Source of the DNA: Bacillota bacterium
Lineage (GTDB): Bacteria > Bacillota > Clostridia > Lachnospirales > Lachnospiraceae
NCBI GenBank assembly: GCA_023414875.1
Contig: JAEZMV010000018.1
Coordinates: 220,547-284,546 of the forward strand
Length of the DNA: 64,000 nucleotides
Direction of reading: 5' to 3'
Part shown: piece by piece, positions 51,976 through 61,289 of the stretch
Numbering within the stretch: the stretch's first letter is position 1
Layout of the letters: each line of letters opens with the position of its first letter
Program-made: the position numbers and the translations under genes
The notes under the pieces: model-generated
Seen by the model: only the letters and a program-made list of their open reading frames with translations
What the model was told of the DNA's origin: nothing
Database searches by the model: none

Positions 51976-52749
51976 ATGAGTTGGGAATCAATTATTGATA
52001 TTATGGACAAATATGGGCCGATGTATCTAAGGGGAGCAGGTGTAACTCTGTTGATCTCTATCATTGGTACAATTTGTGGATCAGTGATTGGCTTATTAAT
52101 CGGAACGATCCGTACGATTCCTATGCCTGAAAAAGGAATAAGAAGAATAATACAAAAGATAATAAACGCAATCTTATCGGTCTATGTGGAGGTTTTCCGC
52201 GGTACTCCGATGATTGTTCAAGCCATGGTTATTTATTATGGTTCAGCAATTGCATTTGGCTTTACCAATATGGATAGAACATTAGCAGCACTTTTTATTG
52301 TATCGATTAATACCGGTGCTTATTCCACAGAAATTGTTAGAGGTGGAATTATTTCTATTGATAAGGGTCAATTCGAAGCAGCGCATGCCATTGGTATGAA
52401 TCATAGGAAAACTATGATTCATGTTGTATTGCCACAGGTAATACGAAATATCTTACCGGCAATTGGAAATGAATTCATAATTAATATCAAGGATACCTCA
52501 GTACTTAACGTTATTTCGGTATCTGAATTATATTTCCAAACAAAAACAGTTGCCGGTAATACCTACTTGTCTTTCGAGCCATACTTTATCGCATGTGTCA
52601 TTTATCTGATTATGACTCTGTCAGTGACCCGTATTCTTCGCTTATTTGAACGGAAAATGGAAGGCCCGGAGAATTTTGTTGTTATTCCGGGAAACCAGAT
52701 GCAGGTGGATCGTCCGGAGGATCTTGTAAAAAGGGCTAAGGCTAAGTAA
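51976..52749 (+). CDS. Amino acid ABC transporter permease (predicted lysine)
   Basis: 257-residue inner-membrane subunit of the His/Glu/Gln/Arg permease family, with about five to six helices. MYLRGAGVTLLISIIGTICGSVIGLLIG opens the permease domain, VYVEVFRGTPMIVQAMVIYYG is the family hallmark, and EAAHAIGMNHRKTMIHVVLPQVIRNILPAIGNEFI contains the EAA loop that contacts the ATPase. NIKDTSVLNVISVSEL completes the signature. Expected to work as a homodimer with the ATPase of the next gene. Confidence 0.95.
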   Translation: MSWESIIDIMDKYGPMYLRGAGVTLLISIIGTICGSVIGLLIGTIRTIPMPEKGIRRIIQKIINAILSVYVEVFRGTPMIVQAMVIYYGSAIAFGFTNMDRTLAALFIVSINTGAYSTEIVRGGIISIDKGQFEAAHAIGMNHRKTMIHVVLPQVIRNILPAIGNEFIINIKDTSVLNVISVSELYFQTKTVAGNTYLSFEPYFIACVIYLIMTLSVTRILRLFERKMEGPENFVVIPGNQMQVDRPEDLVKRAKAK

Positions 52750-52851
52750 TTCAAGCAGTGTGCACATATGCTTAACAGTAGAACATTCAGCAAATGAAGA
52801 TTATTAACCTGACGCCTATATTCGCGGTGTTATGGCAGAATGGAGATTTGT

Positions 52852-53592
52852 ATGGGAAGAGTAATAGAGATTCAGCACTTAAGGAAATCCTTCGGGACCA
52901 ATGAGATATTAAAGGATATTGACTTCTCTGTAGATAAGGGTGAAGTGGTATGTATTATCGGCGCTTCCGGCTCTGGTAAATCTACCTTACTACGTTGTAT
53001 CAATCTGCTGGAAAAGCCAAGCGGTGGAGAGATCATATATAACGGCGAAAATATTTTGGATGATAAACATGATATATATGCTTATCGGACAAAGCTTGGT
53101 ATGGTGTTTCAGCAGTTCAATCTATTTAACAACCATAGTGTACTTAGTAACTGTATGGTAGGACAAATTAAGGTATTAAAGCGTTCCAAATTAGAGGCTG
53201 AGAAGGTAGCGCTGAAGTATCTTAAGGTGGTTGGAATGGATCAGTATATCAATGCAAAACCGAAGCAGCTTTCCGGTGGTCAAAAGCAGAGAGTTGCAAT
53301 TGCACGAGCGTTATCCATGGAGCCGGATGTATTGCTATTTGATGAGCCTACTTCAGCACTGGACCCTGAGATGGTTGGTGAAGTATTAGCTGTCATGAAG
53401 GAACTGGCAAGAACCGGACTTACCATGCTCGTGGTAACTCATGAGATGGGTTTTGCTAAAGAAGTATCTAACCGCGTTGTATTTATGGATAAAGGAGTCA
53501 TCGCAGAGCAGGGTACTCCGGAGCAGATCTTCAACAATCCGGTACAGGAACGTACGAAGGAGTTTTTAAAACGAGTACTAAATGAACAGTAA
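52852..53592 (+). CDS. Amino acid ABC transporter ATP-binding protein (predicted lysine)
   Basis: About 246 residues, polar amino acid uptake ATPase (PAAT, GlnQ/HisP-like): Walker A IIGASGSGKSTLLRCINLLE, Q-loop MVFQQFNLF, signature LSGGQKQRVAIARAL, Walker B VLLFDEPTSALDPEMV, and switch VVTHEMGFA. GGAG at 52842-52845 fits the ATG at 52852, better than the in-frame ATG at 52840. Third gene of the lysine-controlled uptake operon; followed by a long terminator. Confidence 0.95.
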   Translation: MGRVIEIQHLRKSFGTNEILKDIDFSVDKGEVVCIIGASGSGKSTLLRCINLLEKPSGGEIIYNGENILDDKHDIYAYRTKLGMVFQQFNLFNNHSVLSNCMVGQIKVLKRSKLEAEKVALKYLKVVGMDQYINAKPKQLSGGQKQRVAIARALSMEPDVLLFDEPTSALDPEMVGEVLAVMKELARTGLTMLVVTHEMGFAKEVSNRVVFMDKGVIAEQGTPEQIFNNPVQERTKEFLKRVLNEQ

Positions 53593-53657
53593 ATAGCGTA
53601 TTAATAATGACCCTGGCATAGGAATAACTTAACGAATTCGTAATTTTAATACCAAAC

Positions 53658-53734
53658 AACCTCGTATTACTATTGGTTATAATAAGAGAACACTTATTAT
53701 AACTTAGTAATTACGAGGTTTTTTAATAAATTGT
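53658..53734 (+). terminator. Long rho-independent terminator
   Basis: AACCTCGTA (53658-53666) pairs with TACGAGGTT (53722-53730); TTATAATAAG and its complement form the inner stem, giving a nearly continuous hairpin of about 30 bp, ended by a T run (53729-53734). Confidence 0.88.
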
Positions 53735-53836
53735 AGAAGCTTTTATGTTGGATTAGCAAGGACCAAGTTATTTTGAATTGTTGATTATCAACAAAAAGTA
53801 TAAAAATGTCTGTGAATAATTTTAGCAACAAAAATA

Positions 53837-53865
53837 TTTACAAAATATGACTTTTCGATTATGAT
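53837..53865 (+). promoter_or_regulatory. Candidate promoter of the Tad-like operon
   Basis: TTTACA at 53837-53842 and TATGAT at 53860-53865, 17 bases apart. Start near 53872, about 90 bases before the first gene. All ten genes downstream are on the same strand with short gaps. Confidence 0.6.
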
Positions 53866-53961
53866 AGATATAAATTCGATGTCTTATTCTATCATTCTAT
53901 TTATCAATTCATTAATCAATTCATCTCTTTTCCCAAATCAAATTTTTAAGGGGGTTTTTAT

Positions 53962-54801
53962 GTGAAAATAGCTTTTTGGAGTAACGACGGTGAGAAATGC
54001 AATGTTCATGCAAATCTGGCTGCGATCAGCGTGGCAAGTGTAATCCGATATCCATATACCATTATCACCTTAGAGAATCGTCTCAGTCATAATAATTTAG
54101 GAAAAACCTTTTGGGGGAATACTCATATTCATCTAGTCAATGAAGCAGGAACTAATTATTATGACGGCGGTGGAATGGAAGGACTATTAAGAAAAATCTA
54201 CCGGGGAAATGCTAATTCTGAAATTCTAAAATCCTATCTGAAAGAAATCATCCATAAACATCTTTATTATATCCCGCAAGGCAAAGTAATCCATAATGAA
54301 ATTTTTGATTATGAATTTAATCACTGTATACCACCTTTATTTAAAATGCTGGAAGCTCAGGCTGATATCAGTATGATTGCGACAGCCAGCCACCGGAATC
54401 TCAGTACCAAAACAATTCTTGAAGAAGCAGATTTAATCGTTGTTAGTCTGTGTCAAAGGCAAACTATCTTAGAGGATTTCTTCCTCAATCATTCCTCCCT
54501 AACTTCAAAAGCAGTATTTATTATCAGTGATTACGATTGCCACAATTTTTTTACCAGTAAGCGCATTTCTAAAATATTTGATATTCCATGGGAAAATATT
54601 ATTGTGCTTCCTAATAATACTGCATTTCAGACTTCATATACGAATGGCTCAACCGTAGAATTTATATCTATGAATTATAAATGCATCAAGGAAGACTCAA
54701 ATTATGCATTTATTCAGTCAGTTAAAAAAGCATCGTATCTGATCATAAAGAAAACAGAACAGATGCTAAAGCAAAAGGAGCGGAATTTGGTCAGATTATA
54801 A
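53962..54801 (+). CDS. Degenerate ParA/CpaE-like protein 1 of the Tad-like locus
   Basis: 279 residues, started by GTG behind AAGGGGG. It opens KIAFWSNDGEKCNVHANLAAISVAS, which aligns with the first strand, P-loop and first helix of ParA/MinD-type ATPases, but the P-loop GKT is absent (GEKCNVH in its place). A later LIVVSLCQRQTIL corresponds to the strand after Walker B, and VFIISDYDCHN to the next one. The ending EDSNYAFIQSVKKASYLIIKK matches the ending of the protein at 56582, so the two are paralogues. CpaE proteins position Tad pilus machines. Here ATP binding is doubtful, so a structural or regulatory role is inferred. First gene of the operon. Confidence 0.7.
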   Translation: MKIAFWSNDGEKCNVHANLAAISVASVIRYPYTIITLENRLSHNNLGKTFWGNTHIHLVNEAGTNYYDGGGMEGLLRKIYRGNANSEILKSYLKEIIHKHLYYIPQGKVIHNEIFDYEFNHCIPPLFKMLEAQADISMIATASHRNLSTKTILEEADLIVVSLCQRQTILEDFFLNHSSLTSKAVFIISDYDCHNFFTSKRISKIFDIPWENIIVLPNNTAFQTSYTNGSTVEFISMNYKCIKEDSNYAFIQSVKKASYLIIKKTEQMLKQKERNLVRL

Positions 54802-54818
54802 GCAGAATGGAGTTTTCA

Positions 54819-55898
54819 ATGAAGATACGTAAAAAAATAAAAAGGTCAACAAGGCAATACATTTTAGTAGCATTCATCTGCATCAGTGTGATTGGTGGCG
54901 GCGCTGCATTTACCACGATTGTCATAACCGGACAGATACGAGTTAAATACAAAGCACTATTAAGTGACGCTTATCAGGATATGGAAAATAATCAGAGGAG
55001 AGTATTTATAGCTTCCACAGATATTGTTTCAGGGGAAGTAATCAGCGAGGACAAGGTTGAAAGTAAGCTAGTGTATTCCTCGCAACCACAGGATTCTTAT
55101 CTAACTCAGATGCAACTTGGTAAAACAGCACTGGTTAAGATACCGGCAGGAACGCAGATTATTGGGAATATGGTAACAGACCATTTCATATCAGAAAAAC
55201 TAAGAGAAATTGAATATCATGTGATAAACCTTAGTTCAAATATTATAGAAAATGATACAGTGGATATCAGAATCTTTTTTCCAAACGGTGAAAGCTATGT
55301 TGTTTTATCTAAAAAAGAAATTAAAGGAATTATAGCTGAGACAGCAAGCGTATTTCTGTGGTTGGAGGAAGAAGAGCTTCTTAGAATGTCTGCCGCCATA
55401 GTTGATGCCGGGCTATATCCGGGATCAAGCTTATATGTTACCAAATATATTGAACCAAATGTTCAAAAGGCTTCTATCATAAACTATACTCCTAGTATTT
55501 CCATACTCACTTTAATTGAGAATGACCCAAATATCATAGAACGCTGTTCTAAAGAACTGAGTAAAGAGGTTCGTAAAGCCTTGGAGAACCGTTTGGCAGA
55601 CAGTCTGGATACAGACGTTGCAGCTATCAACTGGGATATAGATCTAGAGCAAGTGGAACTTGCTGGAAGCGAAGCACTTTCTCAGAATACCACAGAGGAT
55701 GTATCAGAACATAAAATGGAGGAGCATTTGGATAACAATGCGAAAGAACCAACAGAAGGTTTCGAAAACCCTCCTGCAACAACTGATAATATTACGAATC
55801 CGGAAAATATTGATGATATAGAATTAGGAGTGGCTGATTATTTTTACTATGCTGAAGACTCTTCAGACGACCGGGGACAGATTGAATTAGGTGAATGA
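54819..55898 (+). CDS. SAF-domain protein (CpaB/RcpC-like)
   Basis: About 359 residues. One membrane helix (about 17-37) follows a very basic N-terminus (MKIRKKIKRSTRQ). An SAF domain lies at about 58-120 (RRVFIASTDIVSGEVISEDKVE, IPAGTQIIGNMV), followed by a region with NIIENDTVDIRIFFPNGESYVVLSKKEI, matching CpaB/RcpC-type Tad pilus assembly proteins. The last 80 residues are acidic and disordered (TTEDVSEHKMEEHL to the end). In Gram-negatives CpaB works with the secretin; in Gram-positives it probably spans the wall side. GGAG six bases before 54819 sets the start; an ATG at 54807 is weaker. Confidence 0.8.
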   Translation: MKIRKKIKRSTRQYILVAFICISVIGGGAAFTTIVITGQIRVKYKALLSDAYQDMENNQRRVFIASTDIVSGEVISEDKVESKLVYSSQPQDSYLTQMQLGKTALVKIPAGTQIIGNMVTDHFISEKLREIEYHVINLSSNIIENDTVDIRIFFPNGESYVVLSKKEIKGIIAETASVFLWLEEEELLRMSAAIVDAGLYPGSSLYVTKYIEPNVQKASIINYTPSISILTLIENDPNIIERCSKELSKEVRKALENRLADSLDTDVAAINWDIDLEQVELAGSEALSQNTTEDVSEHKMEEHLDNNAKEPTEGFENPPATTDNITNPENIDDIELGVADYFYYAEDSSDDRGQIELGE

Positions 55899-55914
55899 TA
55901 AAGGGGGGAATAGA

Positions 55915-56577
55915 TTGGCAAATCATATAGTGGCTTATGTAGGATATGAATGTTTTGATATTATTCTCTATCTTTCTAGGATCCTCCAAAAGCTTGAACG
56001 TAAGGTTCTTGTTGTTGATTATTCAAAAACCGGTGTTCTAGCCAGTTCTGTCGGACAAATCAAGGGCGTAGATCATGAGAATGGTATTATTTCATATAGG
56101 GGCATAGATTATACCTCAATGATGATTGATGAGATGATAGTGGGGCTTTATGATGATATATTAATTAATTGTGGATTTACTGAACCAAACTTCAGCCTGT
56201 CATGGATAACAAAAACAGTATTTGTAACGAATATGTTCAAATACAATCTGGAAAGATTAAATGCACTTAAAAACTATGATGAATTGATGATTGAAAAAGC
56301 GCTTCTAATCAAAGATGCAATTGAAGTAAAAATATCTCCTGGAATTATCCTGGGAATTCTGGAAAAAAGTGTACCCAAGAGCGAAATATCAGTTCTATAC
56401 CGAAATGATAGAGATTATGAAAATAGTTTAATATGCCATTACAATCAAGTATTTCGTTTAAGAGGAATAACGAGAATGTTAAAACTGTATTTACTTCAAG
56501 AAATTATGGGTTTCTGTACTGAAATCACAGAAAAACAAATAAAGAAAGCTTTTCATAAGGCTTCGAAGGGGGATTAA
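55915..56577 (+). CDS. Degenerate P-loop ATPase-like protein 2 of the Tad-like locus
   Basis: About 220 residues. The layout resembles a MinD/ParA fold: HIVAYVGYECFDIILYLSRILQ (strand, loop, helix) with no P-loop lysine, KVLVVDYSKTGVLASSV (second strand with Asp), YDDILINCGFTEPN in the Walker B position, then TVFVTNMFKYNLERLNAL. The ending includes a helical EIMGFCTEITEKQIKKAFHK. Start is probably TTG at 55915 behind AAGGGGGG; a GTG at 55891 is in frame and overlaps the stop of the previous gene. Similarity to the two flanking ParA-like proteins is in fold only. The function is inferred from context. Confidence 0.62.
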   Translation: MANHIVAYVGYECFDIILYLSRILQKLERKVLVVDYSKTGVLASSVGQIKGVDHENGIISYRGIDYTSMMIDEMIVGLYDDILINCGFTEPNFSLSWITKTVFVTNMFKYNLERLNALKNYDELMIEKALLIKDAIEVKISPGIILGILEKSVPKSEISVLYRNDRDYENSLICHYNQVFRLRGITRMLKLYLLQEIMGFCTEITEKQIKKAFHKASKGD

Positions 56578-56581
56578 TGGG

Positions 56582-57412
56582 ATGAAGGTATTATTTTGGT
56601 CACCGGTCCATGGGCAGGCAGGAACAACAAGTAATATCACAGCGATATCTCTTACGGCTGGTTTGGGATATCATACAAAAATAGTATTAACGCAGACGCA
56701 TTTTAATTATAACAACTTAGAGGCACCGTTTGTAGGAAGTAATTCAAATAACCTAGCATCGAAGTATTATTTTATGGATGTTGGGTTGGATGCCCTGATT
56801 CGAAGCTTTAAAGCCTCAAAGCTTGACAAGGAGATCATTGAAAATTGCTGTATATCACCATCCAATACAAATATACTTTTGTTACCAGGTACCACCAAAA
56901 GCAACAGGGAGACCTTTGATTATGAGATGTGGACTGTTATGCCAAACCTTCTGCTTAATCTGGAAGATGCCTGTCATAATGTATTTGTTGATATAAGCTC
57001 CGGTGAAAATCCGCTATCAAATCGGCTTATGCAGGAGGCTGATATCATAGTAATTAATCTGAATCAGAATATGAGCATAGCAGATCTTTTCTTTAAGTAT
57101 TTTAAAGAGAAATTGCCGGAGAAAAAATTATTTTATCTTTTTGGTAATTACGACTGCAAATCGAAATACAACATGAATAATATTAGGAGAAAATATTTTA
57201 GAGACATTACATTACATAATTCAGCAGTGATACCCTATAGTACCGCATACCTTGATGCCCAATGTGATGGTAAGATTATTGATTTTATAAGAAATAATAT
57301 GCAAAGCAAGAAGGACGATCCAAATTACTATTTTATACACAAGGCCAAAAGAGCTACAGAAAAGATCTTCAGATTTGCAGGAATGAATCTGGAAGCAATG
57401 GAAAGGACTTAA
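56582..57412 (+). CDS. Degenerate ParA/CpaE-like protein 3 of the Tad-like locus
   Basis: 276 residues, paralogue of the protein at 53962. It begins KVLFWSPVHGQAGTTSNITAISLTA: the P-loop position reads HGQAGTT, keeping the glycines and the TT of the ParA motif KGGxGKTT but lacking its lysine. HNVFVDISSGENPLSNRLM corresponds to Walker B and switch II, and DIIVINLNQNMSIADLFF to the following strand. The ending DDPNYYFIHKAKRATEKIFRFAG is shared with the first paralogue. Sits four bases behind the previous gene and four bases before the ATPase gene, so it is translationally linked to both. Confidence 0.72.
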   Translation: MKVLFWSPVHGQAGTTSNITAISLTAGLGYHTKIVLTQTHFNYNNLEAPFVGSNSNNLASKYYFMDVGLDALIRSFKASKLDKEIIENCCISPSNTNILLLPGTTKSNRETFDYEMWTVMPNLLLNLEDACHNVFVDISSGENPLSNRLMQEADIIVINLNQNMSIADLFFKYFKEKLPEKKLFYLFGNYDCKSKYNMNNIRRKYFRDITLHNSAVIPYSTAYLDAQCDGKIIDFIRNNMQSKKDDPNYYFIHKAKRATEKIFRFAGMNLEAMERT

Positions 57413-57416
57413 TACG

Positions 57417-59234
57417 ATGATAATTTCGCAGATAAATATTGTCCTGATTGCTTTGGTAACCGTGTTAGCCTTAATTATTATTTATTTCATATTCAAGAAG
57501 GATTTAGATCCTGAGCAGGTGAATTCCGAAGAGGATGTTTATTCTATCTCATTTCTAAAAGATGCAATCAAGGCACAGTTTAATGAGATAATCAACCAAA
57601 ACATAGCTGAGTTGTACCTGAATAAAAAGGAAACAAGAAAAAGAGAATTACAAAAGGCGAGAATTAACACAGCAATAAGATCCTGTGCTCAGGGGAATAT
57701 CGGTGAAAAGGAGTTTATCAAGGATTACATCAAGGATTTACTGCAAAGTAATTTGGGGATTAACGATACAACGATTGGTAACGTTATACCGTTCTCACAG
57801 TACAATAAACTTACCTCACAGGATAAATTTGAGATTATTTATTACCTGTATCGAAAAGAAAACAGAGCCCAGGCCTTTGAACACCTGAATAAGGATTACA
57901 ATTTCGTTCGGGAAAAGAGAAATGAATATGGTACTTATTATGAAATTACAGAGGAGGATATTGACGGTGCGTATCATAGAATGGCAGCGTCCTTAAGGTA
58001 TATTGACAAACTGGAGATTGTAACCCAGCGAATTTATCAAGAGGTTTATGGTTTCTCAGTAGCAGACAGCCTAAGAGATGATGAGTCGATTGATGGAATC
58101 TCAGGAGGCTGTTCGGGTATATCTTCAGAGCAATACAATTATATGGAGGAAACCTTTCATACAGGGGCAACTAAAAAAGCAAAAGCTTATCATAGCTTAT
58201 GGATCTTCTTTCATGGAAAGGCAATACATATGTCCTGTCTGACCTTTCACTCACAAAACGATTTGATCAGAACCTGCAGAAATTTATACAGTTATAATAC
58301 GGTGGGACATCTTACTTCCACCAATGGATATAAATTAACCTATCAGTTTGACGGAAGCCGTGTGGTTGTAGTAAGACCAAATCTGACGACACATTGGGCC
58401 TTTTTTTTAAGAAAATTTGATAGTGCCAAGCAACTTACAATAGAGAAATTAATCCAGAACAAAGGAAATCAAATGATACTTGAAGCTTTAAAATGGATTG
58501 TTAAGGGATGTTTGAATACGATATTGTCCGGAGATCAAAATTCAGGCAAGACAACCTGTCTGAAAGCACTTGGTATATTTTTTGATCAGCGAAACCCGGT
58601 ACGTACTACGGAACCGGAATTTGAATTATGGTTTAATAATACCTATGATAATCTGAATTGCCTTTGTTTTAGAGGAAGTGAAGAGTTATCAATCATCGGC
58701 TCGATTAACCTACAGAAGAAGACAGACGCTTCTATCATGATTCTTGGAGAAGTTAACAGCTATGAACTTGCCTCAGCATATATCTCTCTTTGTCAATCAG
58801 GTACAAAATCAACATTATGTACCTGCCACTGCGTTTCTACAGAGGATGCGGTCGATTATTTCAGAAACTCTATTATGTCAACCGGTACATTCCGTAATGA
58901 AATGATAGCAGAGGAACAAGTTGCTAATTCTATTTATATTGATGTTCATTGGGAAAAGGCCAGTGATGGCAAAAGATATATTAGCTATATTAATGAAATT
59001 ATTCCTTACCCCAGAGAAGAGGAAGATGAGCCGGTTGCTGCTTTAGAGTGTATAGCCCAGTCTCTAAAAAAGTTATCGAGAAAAAGAGCCTTTTATGTAA
59101 GGGAATTAATCGTTCTTGAGAATAATGAGTATGTATTTAAGAATCCATTCAGTGAGCGTTCTATCAGAAGGATACAAAAAAACTTGACGGAGGCTGACAG
59201 GAGTGCCTTCATGTCGGACTTTTTGGTCAATTAG
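57417..59234 (+). CDS. CpaF/TadA-like secretion ATPase with N-terminal membrane helix
   Basis: 605 residues. A hydrophobic helix at about 7-27 is unusual for a secretion ATPase. A poorly conserved region follows to about 250, then the type II/IV secretion ATPase core: Walker A GDQNSGKTT (372-380), an acidic RTTEPEFEL, Walker B SIMILGEVNSYEL with Glu445, and the His box TLCTCHCVS. In normal CpaF/TadA the Walker B is followed by GExR; here it is GEVN, so an arginine is missing. These ATPases form hexamers and drive assembly of a pilus or pseudopilus by pulling and pushing on the TadB/TadC platform, encoded next. Confidence 0.82.
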   Translation: MIISQINIVLIALVTVLALIIIYFIFKKDLDPEQVNSEEDVYSISFLKDAIKAQFNEIINQNIAELYLNKKETRKRELQKARINTAIRSCAQGNIGEKEFIKDYIKDLLQSNLGINDTTIGNVIPFSQYNKLTSQDKFEIIYYLYRKENRAQAFEHLNKDYNFVREKRNEYGTYYEITEEDIDGAYHRMAASLRYIDKLEIVTQRIYQEVYGFSVADSLRDDESIDGISGGCSGISSEQYNYMEETFHTGATKKAKAYHSLWIFFHGKAIHMSCLTFHSQNDLIRTCRNLYSYNTVGHLTSTNGYKLTYQFDGSRVVVVRPNLTTHWAFFLRKFDSAKQLTIEKLIQNKGNQMILEALKWIVKGCLNTILSGDQNSGKTTCLKALGIFFDQRNPVRTTEPEFELWFNNTYDNLNCLCFRGSEELSIIGSINLQKKTDASIMILGEVNSYELASAYISLCQSGTKSTLCTCHCVSTEDAVDYFRNSIMSTGTFRNEMIAEEQVANSIYIDVHWEKASDGKRYISYINEIIPYPREEEDEPVAALECIAQSLKKLSRKRAFYVRELIVLENNEYVFKNPFSERSIRRIQKNLTEADRSAFMSDFLVN

Positions 59235-59243
59235 GAGAAGGTT

Positions 59244-61262
59244 ATGAGTATAAAAATGTTAATGGTTATGGTCATCTGCCTTGGAATCACAATGCCTGTC
59301 GTAATATTGATTGTTAATAAAATTGATAGAATGGATAAAGCCAAGTATAACATTGGCTCCTCAATGTATACAAATGGAATAAAAAGAAATCCCTTTATTG
59401 ATTTATACAAGTTTTTTATACGCTTTTGGCTTACCAGAGGTTATTTTGAAAAGATCAGCAGACGGTATGAATTACTTTGTCCCGGTAATATACGTGAGAT
59501 TTCTGATAAAACAATGACTACTGCATTGATCAGTATCATAATCAGTGTAATTGAAATTATTTTTATCTATCTGTTCAAGCCAAATTTGCATAATGGAGTA
59601 CTAGTCCTATTTCTTATATATGTGAGTAATAATGAAATCATGAATTACTTAATCGGGTCGGCTGAAATCAGACTTCTGGAAAGCATGCAGCAGTTTATAT
59701 CAGAGGTGGGACATAACTATCATATCAATCATTTGGTGGATGACTCAATTCTGCTATCGATGGAAGAGCTTAGTAAGGACATGAAGGTGCATGCAATGAA
59801 GCTTCACGAAGTAGTAGTATCTACGAATCTGAAAGAGGAAGTAATTCGCTATAATACTACAATGCATAATAGATACCTCAAGATGTTTTTATCCCTTTGT
59901 GTCAGTGTATTAGATTATAGTGATAAAAAGATGAATGGGCAGCTGTTATTTGCAACAAATCTTATGCATCTAAAAAGAGAAATTAATATAGAAATCTTAA
60001 AATTGAAAAAACTTCGTCATGTGTTTGCCGGAACCGTATTTGTTACAGTAGCAGTATGCATACCGATAGATGCAATACAGAGGTTTGGAATTTCAATGGT
60101 TCCGGAGCTTGAGACCTTCTACACAGGGTACGGCGGTATCTTATTTATAAGCATCATATTCTTATCCTCCATTCTGGTTTATCTTTTCATTAATCATGCC
60201 AAAGAAATGAACAATCCCGTAGTAAACGATTATAGGTATTTAAAAAAACTTGAAAGTATTAGGTTTATCAATAAGGCATTGGACAATTATACAGAAAAAT
60301 ATTATGGAAAGATGCAGGTATTAAGAGACACTCTAAAGCGTTTGGGAGAAACGATGTCTCCAAGACAGTTTCTGTTAAAAAGGATGGTTGCTGCTATTGT
60401 TTCGTTTCTGATATGCCTAATACTGGTGCTCTATATACATGACAGAAATCGTGAGCTAATCACCCATAAGGTTAATAATATTGAGCGTATTACATCCTCT
60501 GTAAATGTAAAGCAACAGGTAATCATGAAAGACACAATACTTAAGCATGTAAATCAATATAAGAAAGACACATTAACTCAGGAGCAGATAGAAGCAGTTC
60601 TTATAAAGGAGGGAACTTATTCTAATGAGGAAATGAATCAACAATTGGCCAAAGAGATTCTGACCAGGATAAAAAAGTTTAAATCAGAATACTTCAGATG
60701 GTACGAACTTCTTATCTGCATAGGTATATCAATGATTGCCTTTCAGATACCCTATATCATCCTTATTTATCGCAAAAGAGTCATGATTATGGTTATGGAA
60801 GATGAAGTAAATCAATTTAATTCCATCATTCATATGATGATGTATATTGATCATGTAACAGTTATGGATTTATTGAGACAAATGGAATTGTTTGCGGTGG
60901 TATTTAAGCGGTCCATACAGGAGTGTATGAATAATTATAATAGTGGAGATCTAGAAGCATTAACGCAGATGAAGGAGAGGGAGAATTTTGGTCCTTTTAT
61001 AAGACTTACAAATAATTTAATTCGATGTGATGTGGTTCCGATTGATAAAGCCTTTGATGAAATTGCTTCCGAACGGGAAAATTACCATGATAAGAGAAAG
61101 CAGGAAAATGAAATCTCAATTCAAAGAAGGGCTGACACCGTAAAGCCTCTGTCCTTTATACCCGCGGTACTGGTAACGATATATTTATTGCTGCCAATGT
61201 TAGCTTCAGGCCTAAATATGCTGGAAGAATTCAGAAAGAGTGTAACAACGATGGGTTTTTAA
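59244..61262 (+). CDS. Fused TadB/TadC-like platform membrane protein
   Basis: 672 residues with about eight hydrophobic helices, in two halves. The first half has helices near 5-25, 90-130, 262-280 and 293-315 around a cytoplasmic segment beginning LLESMQQFISEVGHNYHIN; the second has helices near 378-400, 480-505 and 645-668 around MEDEVNQFNSIIHMMMYID and LTNNLIRCDVVPIDKAFDEIA. Both segments resemble the T2SSF cytoplasmic domain, so one protein seems to carry the roles of TadB and TadC, which are usually two proteins of about 300 residues. Between 400 and 480 lies a hydrophilic insert. GGAGAAGG precedes the start. Confidence 0.75.
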   Translation: MSIKMLMVMVICLGITMPVVILIVNKIDRMDKAKYNIGSSMYTNGIKRNPFIDLYKFFIRFWLTRGYFEKISRRYELLCPGNIREISDKTMTTALISIIISVIEIIFIYLFKPNLHNGVLVLFLIYVSNNEIMNYLIGSAEIRLLESMQQFISEVGHNYHINHLVDDSILLSMEELSKDMKVHAMKLHEVVVSTNLKEEVIRYNTTMHNRYLKMFLSLCVSVLDYSDKKMNGQLLFATNLMHLKREINIEILKLKKLRHVFAGTVFVTVAVCIPIDAIQRFGISMVPELETFYTGYGGILFISIIFLSSILVYLFINHAKEMNNPVVNDYRYLKKLESIRFINKALDNYTEKYYGKMQVLRDTLKRLGETMSPRQFLLKRMVAAIVSFLICLILVLYIHDRNRELITHKVNNIERITSSVNVKQQVIMKDTILKHVNQYKKDTLTQEQIEAVLIKEGTYSNEEMNQQLAKEILTRIKKFKSEYFRWYELLICIGISMIAFQIPYIILIYRKRVMIMVMEDEVNQFNSIIHMMMYIDHVTVMDLLRQMELFAVVFKRSIQECMNNYNSGDLEALTQMKERENFGPFIRLTNNLIRCDVVPIDKAFDEIASERENYHDKRKQENEISIQRRADTVKPLSFIPAVLVTIYLLLPMLASGLNMLEEFRKSVTTMGF

Positions 61263-61289
61263 TTTATATGAAATGGAGAGGATTAATCA

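Larger units (their letters stand above)
53593..53961. other. Gap between the lysine transporter and the Tad-like locus
   Basis: Holds the transporter's terminator (53658-53734) and the promoter of the Tad-like operon (53837-53865). Between 53865 and 53940 the leader is T- and C-rich (repeated ATTCAT and TCAATTC), without a recognised riboswitch. Confidence 0.6.
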
